Positions 36,151-46,426 of a stretch of 64,000 nucleotides of DNA are shown here, in pieces. A program made the position numbers and the translations under genes. A model generated the notes under the pieces. That model was not told the origin of the DNA. It made no database searches and was given only the letters and a program-made list of their open reading frames with translations. This DNA is from Cristatella mucedo (taxonomy: Eukaryota; Bryozoa; Phylactolaemata; Cristatellidae): assembly GCA_009760855.2 (NCBI GenBank), contig WPIO01000008.1, positions 5,771,501 to 5,835,500 on the forward strand, given 5' to 3'. Positions within the stretch are counted from its first letter, which is position 1. Every line of letters begins with the position of its first letter.

Positions 36151-37390
36151 TGGGGTCAATTGCCGCTGAGCATGCAGCCAGGCAGTTCGCTGCGCGGTGC
36201 TTGGGGCAAGCAGACCAGCCATCCAATGGGCACTTAAAGAAACGCTTCCGCCAGGAGGGTCGGCACGGTGCGTCTCTGCCTGTGCATAAGAACGCAATAA
36301 CTACTTTCTTCGTCGTATCGCTAGGACTTAGCGACACAGGTCAATAGCTGCGCCCGACTAGCGTTCCTTCTGCGAGTTCGCGATCAGTGGCAGGCCACTT
36401 CTTTTGCGACGAAGAGTGAATGTTGCAACTGCAAACCCCCGCGGCGTCAGACCGTCAGTACCTTCGACGAGGTCTCGCGAGGTCAGACCGTCAACATGAC
36501 GGTTGCTCTTTGGAGCGAACGCGCGAAGTCAAAGATCGTCTGATCTCGCAGCCGCCTCTCGTGAGCGGCGCAGACAAGCGGGTCCGCGAGTGTAGTGGCA
36601 AAAGCTGCCGAGCCGCTCGCGCCGCCGCGTGGCGACCGAGCGCCGCCAGGGGGCGCCAGCTCGCTGCTGGCGCTTGCAGCAACGAGACTGGAGCGATCGC
36701 GGACGCGAGCGGCTACGATCCTTCGAAAGCCGGTGGTGACGGCGAGAGACGCGACGGCGATGACCTCTGCAACGGCAGTGGCCTCGCGACGTCCTTAATC
36801 AAACGGACGTGCGCAGGCGTAATTTGTAGCCCGAAACTCCTTAACGGTCAATGGTTGCGTTCAAAGTATGCTCGCACAGTTTGCATGTAAATTAGTTCGT
36901 CTAGAGATATGCGCAATTTATTCGTGTGGCCGCTTGCATTGTGCAAGCTGAATCGCGCGGCCGCATACGGCTTCTGAAGTGCTTAGGGTGTGTGAACTGC
37001 TCGCTGTCTCAGCCGGCGTACAGCTACAGAGCTGGGTTGCATAGCCTCGCACGCCAGTTCGTATTTTTTCAGCGAAAACACGACATCCGCCTACATTTTG
37101 ACACGGTCAACTTGTAACTGTGGCTTTTCTGTAATCGGCTGCGAATCCAGCTGAACTGTCGCCGCTCCTCCAAATGGCACCAAAATAGGCCGGTAGCGCC
37201 GGCTGAGCTGCTACCCCCGATGATTCGTAGCGTCTGTCTGTCTGCGGCTGACAAGGCCGTTCTCGGTAATGCGACAGGCTCTACTAGACAACTGTGTCCT
37301 CGAAACGCGTGAATTGCACGTGTGCTTCTGAGGACACCGGCCACCGGCGTGCTAGCGGCTACGCTCGAGTCTGATGGTCGGCGGTTTTAT
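36151..37390. other. no recognisable gene
   Basis: Several CpG-rich frames, for example 36,420-36,890, without motifs or splice support. Nothing identifiable. Confidence 0.35.
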
Positions 37391-37517
37391 GGCATGATTT
37401 TACTCACCATTTCAATTGCATGTCCTTTTGCAGCAAATGTAAAGTGCTTAGAGAGAGAGATTAAGTTCTCTGAGGGTGCTTTATCAAGTGCAATATTATT
37501 ATTATTATTATTATTCT
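37391..37517 (+). mobile_element. LINE family 1 tail
   Basis: TTTTACTCACCATTTCAATT, GCAGCAAATGTAAAGTGCTT and GGTGCTTTATCAAGTGCAAT, then (ATT)n. Confidence 0.85.
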
Positions 37518-37576
37518 CATCATTATAGTGATTCGCATAGCGAACGCTCAGACGCCGCGCCACCGATGCGACGGCG

Positions 37577-37613
37577 CTACACGGGGCACGATGCGTGCGC
37601 GTGCCCCGTGTAG
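37577..37613. repeat. perfect 14-bp inverted repeat (hairpin)
   Basis: CTACACGGGGCACG and CGTGCCCCGTGTAG are separated by 9 nt. The stem is GC-rich and free of mismatches. No T-run or open frame is associated, so its role is unknown. Confidence 0.85.
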
Positions 37614-38299
37614 GCGTTGAACTACCTTTTGTATCCTAAAGCCAGTTTGAAAAACTCCGTTAATATACACATTCATTAGGCGGTACTCGCCATTCTGTCA
37701 AGCGTCTGCCCATTTTCTGAGCGGGGGACACCCGCCCGCACAGCAACGACTGAGCCTCATTCCGTCGCGATCCTGACCTCGAAATGCATGGCAGCACGGG
37801 CTGTCAGAAGCCCGTGTGCTCGCCACGGCACGGCCTCTCACAATCCTGGCTCGTGCTAGATGGACCTGCCCCTCGGTGACTTCGGGCCTGCACCGCTTCC
37901 GGTGCTGTGCCAGCAAACATCCCCTGCCGAAGTGTGAGGCGTCATGGCACGCAACACGAAGACATCCGGAAGTGGGCGCGGTAGCTTCGAGGGTTTGCCG
38001 TGGACGCGCTGGCCGAGCTTGCCCAGGCACGCACGGCGAGAGAAGCTCGCGCAGCCGCCGCAGACCACCCAGCGCTTCCTGCTGGGTGGGTGGGTGGGCC
38101 AGTGCTTGCGCTTGTTCGTCCCTCTTCCGGCTCTAGCCGGTTCATACCTGTCTGCACCGGCCGAGAGCCTGCAGCCGGTGAGCGGGTGAGCCATTGCGAG
38201 GCTGAGGAGAGACTGTGTGTGACTCATCATAAGGGTATCGATCAACTGTCAAGCCTCCTGCTGACGAGTCGGCTTAGCACGGACGGCATCTGTTGGCTG

Positions 38300-38405
38300 C
38301 CGTGTGGCACGGCTTCTGTCTGTCTGAGCTTCGCTGGCTCCCTGTCAAGCATAGAATCGACTTGAAGATCCTCACTATCTGACTCGCAGGTCGCTTCGCT
38401 TGCTC
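38300..38405 (+). mobile_element. LINE C-terminal fragment
   Basis: Reads LRWLPVKHRIDLKIL, the conserved C-terminal block of L2/CR1-like RTs. Too short to assign to family 1 or 2. Confidence 0.6.
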
Positions 38406-39925
38406 CCTCGCGTTCGGCCCACGTGTCCTCCGATCTCAACGCTCTCCTGAAGGTACGTCCGCCAGAAATACAAGGGGATTGTCCGGCCTCTAAATGCTAC
38501 TTAAAATTCGCAATACGCTTCGCAGGTCGATACCAGAAGCCAAAACTGTTTTCATATTACTAATGCCTTTTTGCATGGTCAGCAAGTATTCCCTAAGTTT
38601 GCACGCTAAGCGACTTGCTTACCAAAGCACCCATCTTCCGTGCGTTGCTGCGCATGCGCTGATAAAGCTGACTAATTTCGCTCGCGCCCAGAGTAGCCAG
38701 CATGGCCGCGATCATAAATTATGTAGGCGGGAATACTACAAATCTTAGAAGCTTTACTGCGCCGCAGAAAAGTTCATCGTCATCATGTCGCACGCACGTT
38801 TTGGGCAGCTTCCGGCTCGCATGCACTGGCGTCTGAGCGCCCGAAGTATCGGGGCGAAGCCAGCGCGAAAGCCGAACTCGTCGTCGCCATCCTAGTCGTG
38901 CAGCTGCGGAGATCAAGTTCCTTCGAGCTGTTCAGTGGCAGCGTCAGTCGGTCCACCGACAGGCCTGGGAGATGGCCGGACCCTGGCCCTCGTGACGTCA
39001 TGTGTTAACGTCACGAGTGAGATTCGCTGTCGCTCGCTCAAGCGGCCGACAGCCAGCTCGCTGTCTCGCTCGAGCGGAAGGAAGATCCGAAAATGACCAA
39101 ATCGCTTAATTGTTTCGCAAGGCTATGCCACGCCGGAATTTCCGCCAGCCTGACGCGCCAGGGGAGGCGGGGGCCGCATCGCCAGTCGCAGTGGCGACTT
39201 CCGGCAGCGGCTGTATTCTGGGACCCGTGTGGCGAAGGCTTTTTCTGTCATGCAGAGCCTCTTTCACCAGCCGCGACACCTGAAAAATTAGGCCGCGAGC
39301 AGAGCGAGCGGTCAATCGACGGAAGTTGAGCCGACGGAAGTTGAGCTGAGACGCTCGGCAAGCGCCGCCGAAGCCGTAGACGCTGCTGCTCTATTAACGT
39401 CGAGCTGCAGCGAGCCCGCACTGCCCCGTCCCTCATGTTGCACTGCCCCACCCCTCTTGCCGTCACTGGCAATCCCGGCACCTTCCTCCGAAGGGACCGT
39501 GTCCTCAGCGAGCCCGTACCATCCTCCCTCCAGGGGGACCCTTACAGCGAGCCTGCCCCGCCCCCTCCCTCAGGGCCGCCCCAAGCCTTCCCATAGGCCA
39601 TCCATCCACCACCTAGCGAGTCCGCACTGTCGCCCCGCCTGATTCAAACAAACCATGAATGTTTGCGGACTAGGTTAGGTAAAACTAATAGTGAGACATT
39701 TGTGCAGCACCTTGAGAGAGAACTACGCGTCTCTTCCTTGGCATTTTCCGAATGCTGGAAAGGAGCGCTGCGACACTGCGCTTCCGCTTCTTTCTGCGGA
39801 AGCTACGAGATGCCCCGGATGTTGTCTGGCCGCGAAGGCGGGAAGGAACTCCGGCGTCGCCCGCCAGCTTCCGGCGTCTCGGCTACGCACACTTGGCACC
39901 TAGCGACGCTCGGCTTAGCGCTACG
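38406..39925. other. no recognisable gene
   Basis: Contains a small direct repeat (GACGGAAGTTGAG twice at about 39,318-39,345). Frames on both strands are short and motif-free. Confidence 0.35.
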
Positions 39926-39929
39926 TTGC

Positions 39930-40015
39930 TCGCATTTCTCGCGCGACTCAGGTCGTGGGCTCGAGTCACGCGCACCAGGCAATCCTTCATTGCCCGCGGC
40001 AAGAGGAAAGGGAGC
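39930..40015 (+). mobile_element. diverged SINE A head
   Basis: GACTCAGGTCGTGGGCTCGA then GTCACGCGCACCAGGCAATC and CATTGCCCGCGGCAAGAGG follow the order box B, GGGCAAT, TTTATTGCC seen in family A. Confidence 0.4.
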
Positions 40016-40167
40016 ATGTTTAATCAGCTCTTACACCTTTACTTTACTTTATTCAGCGCTTCCTCGCAATCCCTGCCACCCTCACCCAAATCGGAGCCTG
40101 GCCGCTGCGCTTGGCCGCAGGCGGCTCATTTCGCCCGTGGGCAGGCCCGAGCCGTTCCCCAACCAGG

Positions 40168-40456
40168 CTAAGGCGTCCCCCCGACCAGGGAGAGCGGCGT
40201 CGCCGCAACTCTGAGCTGCGTCGGAGGAGCGGCGGCGGCTGCCTCAGCTGCTTCAGCCGACGACTCCGAGCCGCCGCCGTCGCGCTGCGGGCGCCGGCGC
40301 ATGCACGCTCTCACCTTCTTCTTCGACTTGGTCAGCTCCACGCCAAACTCCGCCGCCGACATGCACGCCGATATGGCGTCCGCGGTCTGCTGCCCGGCGG
40401 CGGCGGCGGTGGCTGCTGCCTCGGCGACCGCCGTCGAAGCGCCCCGCGGCTCGAGC
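40168..40456 (-). CDS. TTC16: TTC16 exon 9 (C-terminal tail, stop)
   Basis: Acceptor CCCTATTGCAG, phase 2 entry; 95 residues to TAG. Ala-rich, then ELTKSKKKVRACMRRRPQR and a low-complexity Ser/Ala end. No TPR. This tail is much shorter than the long repetitive C-terminus of the human protein. Confidence 0.75.
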
Positions 40457-43400
40457 CTGCAATAGGGCAACAAGGCCGCGATAGCGATCAATAGCTCAGC
40501 GGCGGCGGCGGTGGACGCAGCGGCCGCGGGTGCAGCAGGGTCGCCACGGTCGCGAGGTCGCGCTTCGTGCGCGCCGTCGCCGCCGCCGCGTGACCGCTCA
40601 CCTGGTCTTGGCGGCTCCGGCTGGAGGCGGTCGGAGGGCGGCGAGCGCGGCGGCCGGGCGCAGAGCCGCGAGATTCTCGCGCACGTAGGCGGCAATCGGG
40701 CTCGACAAGATGTCGGCGGCCGTCTTTCCGGGAAAGAGGCGCGCGCTGAGCGACAGGTGCTCCTCGTTGCTATGATCGAGCAGCATGGCGGCGACCAGGT
40801 CCTCGCGAGCCTCGCTGTAGCTCTGCAACGTTGGCGCGTGCACGCGCGCTCGCGAGGCGCTCGCAAACCGCCTCGGCCACCGTCTCGCTACGCGGCCTCT
40901 CTCGCAGCAGACGAGAGCCGCCGCACAGGCTGAAAAGAGCGCGTCGCGCTAGATGCAGCGCGCCGAAGGAGCGCGAAGCTTCTGCCGAGAGTCGGCGACC
41001 GATGTTTTGGATGCAGGCATTGAGCTAGCCTGCCGCCGGGCAGGCACAGTCTTCGGGCACTGCCTCTGGTTCTACTACTGGTGCAGGCATTGATACCTGT
41101 TTAGGCGGCGTCTGAAAAAGGCTTCTGCCCGGCACTCTTTCAGTGCAGAATGTCGGACTGTCCGAAAATGGGTTCTAACATCTACTCAGAAGGAATGCAA
41201 AACTCACCTTATCGGCGCTTCTTCGGAGTGCGGAATTGGAATCTGTTTCCAGAAAAGCCTACCGTGTCTATTCAAGGTTACCTACAGAACTTTCGCGCTG
41301 AAGAAGCTGGCGAAGCCCTGCAGGTAGCATACCTTTGACGCAAAGCTTCACGGCCCTCCGCCGCCGCCGCCGCAGGAACTTTTCAATTTAATTTTTAGAG
41401 GGCGGCTAAGCAGCGACAACCCACTGGTGCTAAGCTTAGCAAGTGGCCCGAGGATGTCAGGGCATAGGATCAGGTGGCTCTAGCGCGGCGGCGTTCCAGC
41501 AGCGAGGCCGAGGCTCAAGCAGCGCCCCCCCCCCCCGGCTGCAAGCGTCTGGTAGACATTATAGGTTGTTGGCCACCTAGATTACAGGCGCTGGCGGCGG
41601 CGAGGGTGGGACTAGCCTTAAAAGCTTAGCAAATAAAATGTTTGAACTTAAAGTAGTACGTTTCGCCTCTAGAGGATTGCCGGCGCAGCAGATGTAGTAC
41701 TCCTCAAGAAGAGGCAAGCGTTTATTTTCCCTGGGGGAAGGGGGTTCAGAGGTCACTAGAGCGGCAGACTCTTGGGAGCGGGCGCGCTCAGTATCGGTTT
41801 CTAGAGTCGTTATCAGTTATTTTAAGAGCATCGTGTTTTTAGAGCTGATAATTACGCAATTCTCTCCGACAGGTCTTAAAAGAGCCCGAGGCTGAGCGGC
41901 GGCCAGCCTTGGGCGCGCTGCCGCGGGCTCTCAACGGCGGGCAAGGATTTCTTTTCGGAGCGTCCAAAGCAGCTTTCTATCGGGCTGCTTCTCGGCGCAG
42001 ACCTAAAGGCTTTCCGAGAGCTTTTAAAGGATGCTGGAGCTGGAATGCAATGATGGAGGCGAGCGGCGCTGAGCGCGCGCCGCTCACCTCCATCATGTAG
42101 CGCGCTCGAGCCCTGCTGAGGTAGTAGTGCGCAATCCTGGGGTTGCTCTGGATCGCCAGCGTGAACTGCGCCTCGGCCTCGCCGTAGCTCTTGTTGCCGT
42201 ACTCGTGCGAGCCGAACTCGTTGTAGATGACCGATATGCGGCCGCGCACCGACTCGTCGCCTGGGTCGAGCTCGAGCGTCTGCTGGTAGTCGGCCAGGGC
42301 GAACTGATAGTCGCCCATGCGGAAGAAGCAGTCTGCAACAGACGGCGGCCGCGGCGGCTGTCGGCGCGCGCGTCGGCGATAATAATACAATAACAACGGT
42401 AATAGTAATACTAGTAATTGTAGTAGTTATAGGGATAGTAACAATAGTAATTGTAGTAGTAATAGGGATAGTAACAATAGTAACGGTAGTAATAATTACA
42501 CATTCGTATAGCTACCTCAGAGAACTGACTGCCTTCCTAGGCACTTTACAGATGCGATCGCCGGTGGCAGACAACAGCGGCGGCGGAAGGTCACGCGGAA
42601 GGTCGCACGTGCTAGCAGCTGACCGTCGCGTGCGGAGCGGCAGGCTAGGGACAAGCAGCGGCGGAGGTGGCCTCGGCGCGCCGCCGCCACCCCCCCCCCC
42701 GCGGCGAAGCATTGGCGATCGCGCGGCCGATGCACGGATCGCAGCGGCCGCGCGATCCTAGGTCGCTTCCAAGCGCCAAGCCGGCGTAGGAGTCCCTCGC
42801 TCTATTTAGAGAAGCGACACAGAGCTTTCACTTGCAGGTCTTTGGGTCAGTGCAATAAGGCGCACGCGGTTGGTGCAAAACTCGACAGCTATGCTTGCTA
42901 GCTTGTCTTGAGCGCCGTAGTTGCCGCACGGCCCAGCTCTTCACGACCGAGATCCAGGTCGCGGGTTCGAATCCTGCCAGTGGGCGATCCTTTATTGCCA
43001 ACTGCGAGCGGTGGTGACAGCCGCTGAGACTCTTCTGCCGCTATACAAAGAGGCTGTTAAATCAGCTAATATTTATAAATTAATTTATTTATCACACCAC
43101 TTCTCACCAACCTGTCCTGTCTGCTCAATCAGGCCAGGCATCGTACCACCCGCTCTTCTGCCTCGCGTCGTTTAGCTGTGCCTAAAACCAACCTCAAGTC
43201 CTTTCGTGACCGCGCGTCCAATTCGTATGTTCCCAAAGCCTGGAACTCACACCCAGCTGACGTCATGGCATTCCCTAACGTGACGACATCTAAAACGATG
43301 CTAAAACGCACCCGTTTCCTCCCCACAGAATTTTTCTGGGTGCGTATGCATCGTCCTTTGTTTGTTTATGCGTGTTGATGCTGTGAAGGCTATTGCTAAC

Positions 43401-44319
43401 CGTATTGACATATTGACATTATTGCATACGTAAAAGTGCCTAAGGAGCGATCTAGTTTAGTTCTCTGGGGGCTCTATACAAATGTGTTACTATTATTTTT
43501 GTTATTAGTTGAATACTCTCGCTTCCTAGCTGCTGGATTGCGAATTCTCTAAAGGCGTGGCGGCAACAAAAAGGAGCAGTTCCGGCGGCGGCGGCGGCGC
43601 GCGAACCTCCTCGGTTCATGTAGAGCCCCTTCTCGTTCTTCTCGCCCTTGATGGCCTTGTCGAGAAGCACCACCGCCTCTCTGTACATGCCCTTCTTGAA
43701 GCACTCAACGGCGAAGTCGTTGTAGGCGAGCAGCAGCTGACGCTGCGCTTCCGCGTAGATTGCGCTCCGCTCGTCGTGATCCGTCTTGTCCAGCGCCAGC
43801 AGGTAGTCGTCTACGGCGGCGCTGTACTGACCCTGGCGTCTGTTCAGCGCGCCCCTGCAGCGAGCATCGTGACCGCGATGAGACGTGAACTAGGGCGGCG
43901 CCACGCGTCGGCGGCGGCACTAAGTCTGGGCTGCGGGAAATGGCTGATTGAGTAATGACGGCGAAATATTTCATAGCACCCAAAGAGAACTAACGAAGTC
44001 GAGAGATACCAATATCGACCTGTTTTGGAGGCACAAAGATGGCGCATCGGCCCGAAAGACGCTGCGGCTGCTGCGGCGGCGGCCGACGATTTTACCTTAT
44101 CACGTGGTACTCGGGTCTCATCGGGTTGTAGTCGATGGCCGACGAGATCTTCTCGGTCGCGTCGCGCAGGCGCCCCTGCAGGTTGAGCCTCAGGGCAGTT
44201 GCGTGGCAACGGTCCGCTTCAGCTTCCATGCCTGCGAGCATGCGCCCGGCTTCGCCGTGCTCGGGGTTGATCTCCAGCGCGTCTTTGACGTCGTAGTAGC
44301 AAAGTGAGATCTGCAAAGC

Positions 44320-44362
<43 letters not shown>

Positions 44363-46426
44363 TTACAATCACCAGAGATCAACTGAGCGCGAAAACTAAA
44401 AGATCCTGCTAGCGACGATCGTCAGGAGGTGATAGCGACAAAGGCTGCGGTGACGGCGGGCGACAGCTGACAACGTCGAGTTGCAAGTCAGCGGCAGCAG
44501 CGGCATTGTCGAGTGAGGATGGCAGCGACGACAGTTCGCTCACGTTTTTGAACATGGTGTGCAGTCGCGCTCGCATGATGTACAGGTCGGCGTTTGACTT
44601 TTCCTCCTCCAGTCGCTTGTTGACGAGAGCCAGGCACTCGCCGTGACGATCGAGCGCCGCCAAGCAGGCGATGCTGCACGGAGCGGCGCCGGCGGTGGCG
44701 TCACGGCGGGCAATTCGTCGGCGGCGCGGTGATGTCGCGGCGGCAGCGGCGAGCGCGAGCTGGCGAGCATCGCGCTAGGCTGGGTGGTCAGAGGCCGCCG
44801 ATACCACGCGCCGCGATCACCTTCTCGTGTGGTAGCCCTCCTTGTCCGGCCGCATCTCGGCCGCCTGCGAGAAGGCCTCGAGAGCCTCGGCGAACATCTT
44901 CTGGTCGAACAAGCACTGGCCCTGGAGGAAGTAGACGAACGCCAGCCGATTGTAGCAGCGCCGTCCGAGCGCGCTGTCGGCCGGCTCCTGGAGGCAGGCC
45001 TTCTTCAGGTTCAAGATGGCGGACTGGAAGTCGGCGAGCGCCAGGTAGCACTCGGCACGCTGCACGTACGGCACCGTCTCTTGCGGATGCATCAGGACGA
45101 CCTTGTTGAGCAGCGCCAGAGCCGACTTGTGGTCGCCGCGCTTGATTTTCTCCGCCGCCTCGCGGTAACTGACAACGAATATGAAGAAGAAGAAGAAATA
45201 TAAGTAGAAAGGGGGCACTGCCAATCGTGCGACGATCGTGGCGCGGCCGATGCGGGGGAGCAAAGCAGTGCTCGCTCTCATTCTTTTCATTCATCTTTCT
45301 TCTCTCCTTATTTTCTCTCCTTCTCTTCCTTTTAGCTGTACGTTTTGGTGCGCGCCAGTGGCTGGAGCGCACCCCTTCCCGCCGCCGCATCCGTCGCACT
45401 CTCAGCACATCCGGCGCTCCCTCCCACGCGTCTCTCCTCTTGTCGCGTCTCTCTCACTTCTCGCTGCGGCACCTATCAAAGGTCAGCAGATCAAGCAGCT
45501 CACGTAGAAGCAGAACTGCCTCGCCGGAGGCTATGGCGTCGCTTGCAGCAGGCAAGGCGCGATTGTCCGTTGCAGGACTCGAGCCCGCGACCCCACATTA
45601 CGACGAGTGAGAGCGCGCTCACTTGTGGCAAAGGCCGCGGTGGCCAACCGCGCGAGCTCGGGCAGCGCACGACTCACGTGCTTTTCACTTTCTCGCTGAC
45701 AATGTTATCCATGGGTGAGCGCATTTCCGTGGCCTCCTTTTGAGCGGCCTCCCGCCTGTCCTGAGCGGCCTTCATCACTTCTTCGCTGACTGCCGTCGCA
45801 AAAATGGTCTTCGCCTCAGCCGCCGGCGGCGACAGGGGCGGCGGTGACGGAGGCGGTGGCGGCGGCGGCGGCGGCGACGTTGGCGCGTTGTTATTGGCGT
45901 TCTGGCGAGAAGCGCGCGGGGTTCGGGCTCGAGATGGCCACGCCCTTGGGCAATGAGTGCGCCGGCGCGCTCGCGACCCTCCAGCGAGGAGGCGGTGGCA
46001 AGCCTTCGAAACCCATACAGCCTTTCGCCTCTTACCACGTCGGCCGCGTCCGCCGCGTCGATGGTGCGCATAGAGAGCGACCTTTCAGTGGCCAGCGCCA
46101 CGCCATTCATTTCGTCATGAGCCAAGACCGAACGAAGGCCGTCACTCGCCTCGGTTGAAGCGTCGTCCTCAGCGGTGGCCGCCTTTACGACGTCGACAGC
46201 CGGCCTGTCCCTGCCTGTTTCACCATCCGCCACCGCCGCCCTTTCTTCCGCTTTCTCTTCCACCCCTTCTTCTTCTTCTTCTTCTTCTTCCGTGTCTTCA
46301 TCGTAGAACATGAGCGCAGGGTCGATCTTGTAGCCGCTCAAGATTTGCGGAAAAAACTGATGCACATTTATTTCTTTCTTTTCCGGAGTCGAAATTATGG
46401 CTCGCGCTCTCTCGCTGGCGCTCGAC
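40168..46426 (-). CDS. TTC16: TTC16-like tetratricopeptide repeat protein (nine exons, introns included)
   Basis: TTC16 is a TPR protein conserved in ciliated animals and enriched in testis and ciliated tissue. Its biochemical role is not well defined. Placed exons (minus): 46,426-46,036, 45,901-45,678, 45,168-44,821, 44,673-44,544, 44,310-44,096, 43,854-43,607, 42,332-42,088, 40,822-40,602, 40,456-40,168. All eight introns are GT-AG and every phase joins correctly. From the Met codon at 46,311 the product is 731 aa. Order: acidic poly-Glu N-terminus, proline-rich linker, then about eight TPR helix pairs. Family signatures include YFLQGQCLFDQKMFAEAL, NADLYIMRARL, EAQRQLLLAYNDFAV, GEKNEKGLYMNRGDCFF, AHYYLSRARARYM and RLFPGKTAADILSS. 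A basic C-tail (KSKKKVRACMRRRPQR) and a Ser/Ala-rich end follow. It is convergent with the collagen gene. Confidence 0.92.
40602..40822 (-). CDS. TTC16: TTC16 exon 8
   Basis: Acceptor CCAACGTTGCAG, donor ACCAG|GTGAGC. SYSEAREDLVAAMLLD and RLFPGKTAADILSSPIAAYV match the human LFPGMSVEEVLSTxIAHL block that ends the TPR domain. Confidence 0.92.
42088..42332 (-). CDS. TTC16: TTC16 exon 7
   Basis: Acceptor GTCTGTTGCAG, donor ATGGAG|GTGAGC. CFFRMGDYQFALADYQQTLE is a canonical TPR. AEAQFTLAIQSNPRIAHYYL is the next one. Confidence 0.95.
42470..42556 (-). mobile_element. LINE family 1 tail in a TTC16 intron
   Basis: GCTACCTCAGAGAACTGACT then GCCTTCCTAGGCACTTTACA. Preceded by an imperfect TAGTAATTGTAGTAGTAAT repeat (42,390-42,490), probably an expanded ATT-type tail. 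Confidence 0.75.
42925..43082 (+). mobile_element. tRNA-derived SINE, family A, in a TTC16 intron
   Basis: GCGGGTTCGAATCCTGCCAG is box B, followed by TGGGCGATCCTTTATTGCC and GTTAAATCAGCTAATATTTA. The best preserved plus-strand copy. Confidence 0.82.
43085..43505 (+). mobile_element. LINE family 1, 3' end, in a TTC16 intron
   Basis: Degenerate ORF end (SIRPGIVPP, PKTNLKSFRDRASNSYVPKA, WNSHPADV) aligned with HQAKHRITR...LKSFGDSAF...WNSLP of the 9.08-kb copy, then the 3' UTR and GGGGGCTCTATACAAATGTG tail. Confidence 0.8.
43607..43854 (-). CDS. TTC16: TTC16 exon 6
   Basis: Acceptor GATGCTCGCTGCAG; donor CCGAGGAG|GTTCGC is phase 1 and makes Gly-Asp across the junction, as in human NRGDCFF. AEAQRQLLLAYNDFAVEC and AVVLLDKAIKGEKNEKGLYM are diagnostic. 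Confidence 0.93.
44096..44310 (-). CDS. TTC16: TTC16 exon 5
   Basis: Acceptor ATTGCTTTGCAG, donor GATAAG|GTAAAA. CYYDVKDALEINPEHGEAGR, then LQGRLRDATEKISSAIDYNP, matching two TPRs of the family. Confidence 0.93.
44322..44359. repeat. (GA)n microsatellite next to a TTC16 acceptor
   Basis: Nineteen GA units. On the transcribed strand it is a CT run that forms the polypyrimidine tract of exon 5. Confidence 0.92.
44544..44673 (-). CDS. TTC16: TTC16 exon 4
   Basis: Acceptor GCTCCGTGCAG, donor AAAAAC|GTGAGC. IACLAALDRHGECLALVNKR and NADLYIMRARLHTMF. Confidence 0.92.
44821..45168 (-). CDS. TTC16: TTC16 exon 3
   Basis: Acceptor ATTCGTTGTCAG, donor GAGAAG|GTGATC. Starts TPR 1 (YREAAEKIKRGDHKSALALL); YVQRAECYLALADFQSAILN and YFLQGQCLFDQKMFAEALEA follow. 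Confidence 0.95.
45535..45650 (-). mobile_element. diverged SINE A in TTC16 intron 2
   Basis: GTCGCTTGCAGCAGGCAAGG, then GTTGCAGGACTCGAGCCCGC and GACGAGTGAGAGCGCGCTCA, in the order of family A on the minus strand. Confidence 0.45.
45678..45901 (-). CDS. TTC16: TTC16 exon 2 (proline-rich linker)
   Basis: Acceptor CGCTTCTCGCCAG, donor AAAGCAC|GTGAGT (phase 2). NANNNAPTSP leads into a Pro tract encoded by a CCG-type repeat, then AEAKTIFATAVSEEVMKAAQ, a charged helix, and NIVSEKVKS just before TPR 1. Reading through from exon 1 without splicing would give an Arg-rich frame, so this intron decides the protein. Confidence 0.78.
46036..46426 (-). CDS. TTC16: TTC16 exon 1 or 2 (acidic N-terminus), start uncertain
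   Basis: Ends at a strong donor (GACGTG|GTAAGA, phase 0). FFPQILSGYKIDPALMFYDE and a Glu run follow from 46,365. The only in-frame Met is at 46,311-46,309, giving MFYDEDTEEE. If the acceptor GCTGTTGACAG at 46,427 is real, an upstream exon supplies the start. An ATG in excellent context (CAAAATGG, 46,500) is out of frame by one. Confidence 0.7.

Noticed and set aside
40511-40933. Plus-strand frame over the TTC16 C-terminal exons
   Set aside because: Antisense shadow. The minus strand carries the conserved TPR coding sequence with matching splice sites.
45775-45900. Arg-rich read-through of the TTC16 acidic exon (RQRRRRRRRHRLRHRR)
   Set aside because: Wrong frame of a CCG repeat. The spliced frame gives a Pro-rich linker that joins TPR 1 in phase.
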